From positions 1 through 14,650 of the forward strand of contig JAEZHX010000090.1 in assembly GCA_023436765.1 (NCBI GenBank): a DNA stretch of 14,650 nt, in the 5' to 3' direction. Below, piece after piece: positions 13,957 through 14,650 of this stretch; position 1 is the stretch's first letter; the number at the start of each line of letters is the position of its first letter. A program made the position numbers and the translations under genes. The notes under the pieces were generated by a model. It ran no database searches, was not told the origin of the DNA, and saw only the letters and a list, made by a program, of their open reading frames with translations. This stretch comes from Bacillota bacterium (GTDB lineage: Bacteria > Bacillota > Clostridia > Lachnospirales > Lachnospiraceae).

Positions 13957-14650
13957 ATGGATATCTTAAAGATTGTGCTATCTACTCTGGTTTCCCTAAC
14001 CATGCTCTTCGTGCTGACAAAGCTGATGGGAAACAGGGAGATGGCACAGCTCAGTATGTTTGACTACATCAGTAGTATAGCAATCGGATCAGTCGCCGGA
14101 GAGATGGCCGTGATGTCTACGGACAGTATTATAGAACCTATGGTATCCATGACTATTTTTGCAGCTGTCTCTATTTTTATTTCCGTTATTACCTGTAAAT
14201 CCATTATATTACGGCGTTTTTTTGAAGGACAGGCCTTTCTTCTCTACCAGAATGGTCAGGTCTACGAGAAGAATCTACTGAAAGCAAAAATGGATATCGA
14301 CGAACTGCTGTCTGCCTGCAGAATCAGTGGTTACTTTGACCTGGAGGAGATCCAATCCGTCTTCCTGGAGGTGAATGGCAAGATCAGTATCCTGCCCATG
14401 TCGGTTAACCGCCCCGCCACTCCTTCTGATTTTAATATTGAACCGACACAATCCCTCCCTCTGCCCAATGTCATTATAGATGGTAAGATCTTACCGGATA
14501 ACCTGAAAAGTACGGGAAAAAACGAGAAGTGGCTGATGAAGCAGCTGGAAACCAAAGGTGTCAGTAATATGAAGGAGGTTATACTGGCTACCTTTGACCC
14601 TTCGAAGGACAACTTGAATATATACCTGAAATATCACAAGAAAATGCTAC
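13957..14650 (+). CDS. DUF421/YetF-family membrane protein, 3' end beyond the window
   Basis: The reading frame is open from the ATG at 13957 to the window edge (231 codons), so the gene is nearly complete or complete but for a short tail. The first 85 or so residues hold about three membrane segments, with the family signature GNREMAQLSMFDY (25-37) between the first two. The rest is a cytoplasmic alpha/beta domain with the YetF-type pattern DELLSACRISGYFDLEEI (115-132), VFLEVNGKISIL (135-146) and VIIDGKIL (172-179). B. subtilis YetF-type proteins are linked to the spore or cell envelope; the molecular function is not established. AGGAGG eight bases upstream fixes the start. A weak TTGTAA-18-TAATGT promoter candidate lies at 13885-13914. 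It is divergent from the amidase. Confidence 0.87.
   Translation, partial: MDILKIVLSTLVSLTMLFVLTKLMGNREMAQLSMFDYISSIAIGSVAGEMAVMSTDSIIEPMVSMTIFAAVSIFISVITCKSIILRRFFEGQAFLLYQNGQVYEKNLLKAKMDIDELLSACRISGYFDLEEIQSVFLEVNGKISILPMSVNRPATPSDFNIEPTQSLPLPNVIIDGKILPDNLKSTGKNEKWLMKQLETKGVSNMKEVILATFDPSKDNLNIYLKYHKKML

Noticed and set aside
14331..14612. 93-codon minus-strand reading frame near the right edge
   Set aside because: Lies antisense inside the plus-strand DUF421/YetF-family gene, whose frame, start signal and family motifs are clear.
1..14650. Search for CRISPR arrays, transposase genes, integrase sites, tRNA or rRNA genes
   Set aside because: No regularly spaced direct repeats, no insertion-sequence ends or transposase motifs, and no cloverleaf or rRNA-like stretch were recognised by eye.

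Overview
The window reads as chromosomal DNA of an anaerobic, low-to-mid GC Firmicute. The Lachnospiraceae/Clostridia are the best guess. The reasons are strong AGGAGG-type ribosome binding sites, consensus TTGACA/TATAAT promoters, hairpin-plus-U terminators, many iron-sulfur proteins, and families typical of that group (Gx transporter with NusG_II partner, DUF4474, BMP/NupOPQ nucleoside transporter). I see no phage genes, transposases, CRISPR arrays, rRNA or tRNA. The genes look like ordinary housekeeping and accessory loci.

Left part, all on the minus strand. It starts with the N-terminal fragment of a peroxiredoxin (1-104). Next is a 258-residue 4Fe-4S protein with a cysteine-rich C-terminal domain (250-1026). 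It has its own promoter region, with a perfect 16-bp palindrome upstream. Then comes a complete nucleoside-type ABC importer, transcribed right to left: the substrate-binding lipoprotein (5365-6624), a terminator-rich spacer, the double ATPase NupO-like (3552-5084), and the permeases NupP-like (2265-3527) and NupQ-like (1292-2263). The set is closed by a terminator at 1161-1192.

Upstream of it lies an apparent operon (nusG_II-like, Gx transporter, thymidine kinase; 8398 down to 6883) with its own promoter and terminator. Thymidine kinase sits next to the nucleoside importer, so uptake and salvage genes are neighbours. Further right is an Mrp/NBP35-type iron-sulfur carrier ATPase (8615-9448), divergent from a plus-strand pair: a membrane-anchored DUF4474 protein (9619-10674) and a metallophosphoesterase (10687-11601). 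This pair is the least understood unit here.

The right part has a flavin reductase-like flavoprotein (minus, 11660-12244) divergent from a small ferredoxin (plus, 12429-12620). A membrane-anchored N-acetylmuramoyl-L-alanine amidase (minus, 12696-13757) is divergent from a DUF421/YetF-like membrane protein that runs off the window (13957 onward).

No convincing undescribed multi-gene system was found. The points most worth a second look are the DUF4474-phosphoesterase pair, the structured double-terminator spacer inside the nucleoside importer locus, and the Fe-S protein with an altered second cluster motif under a palindromic operator candidate.
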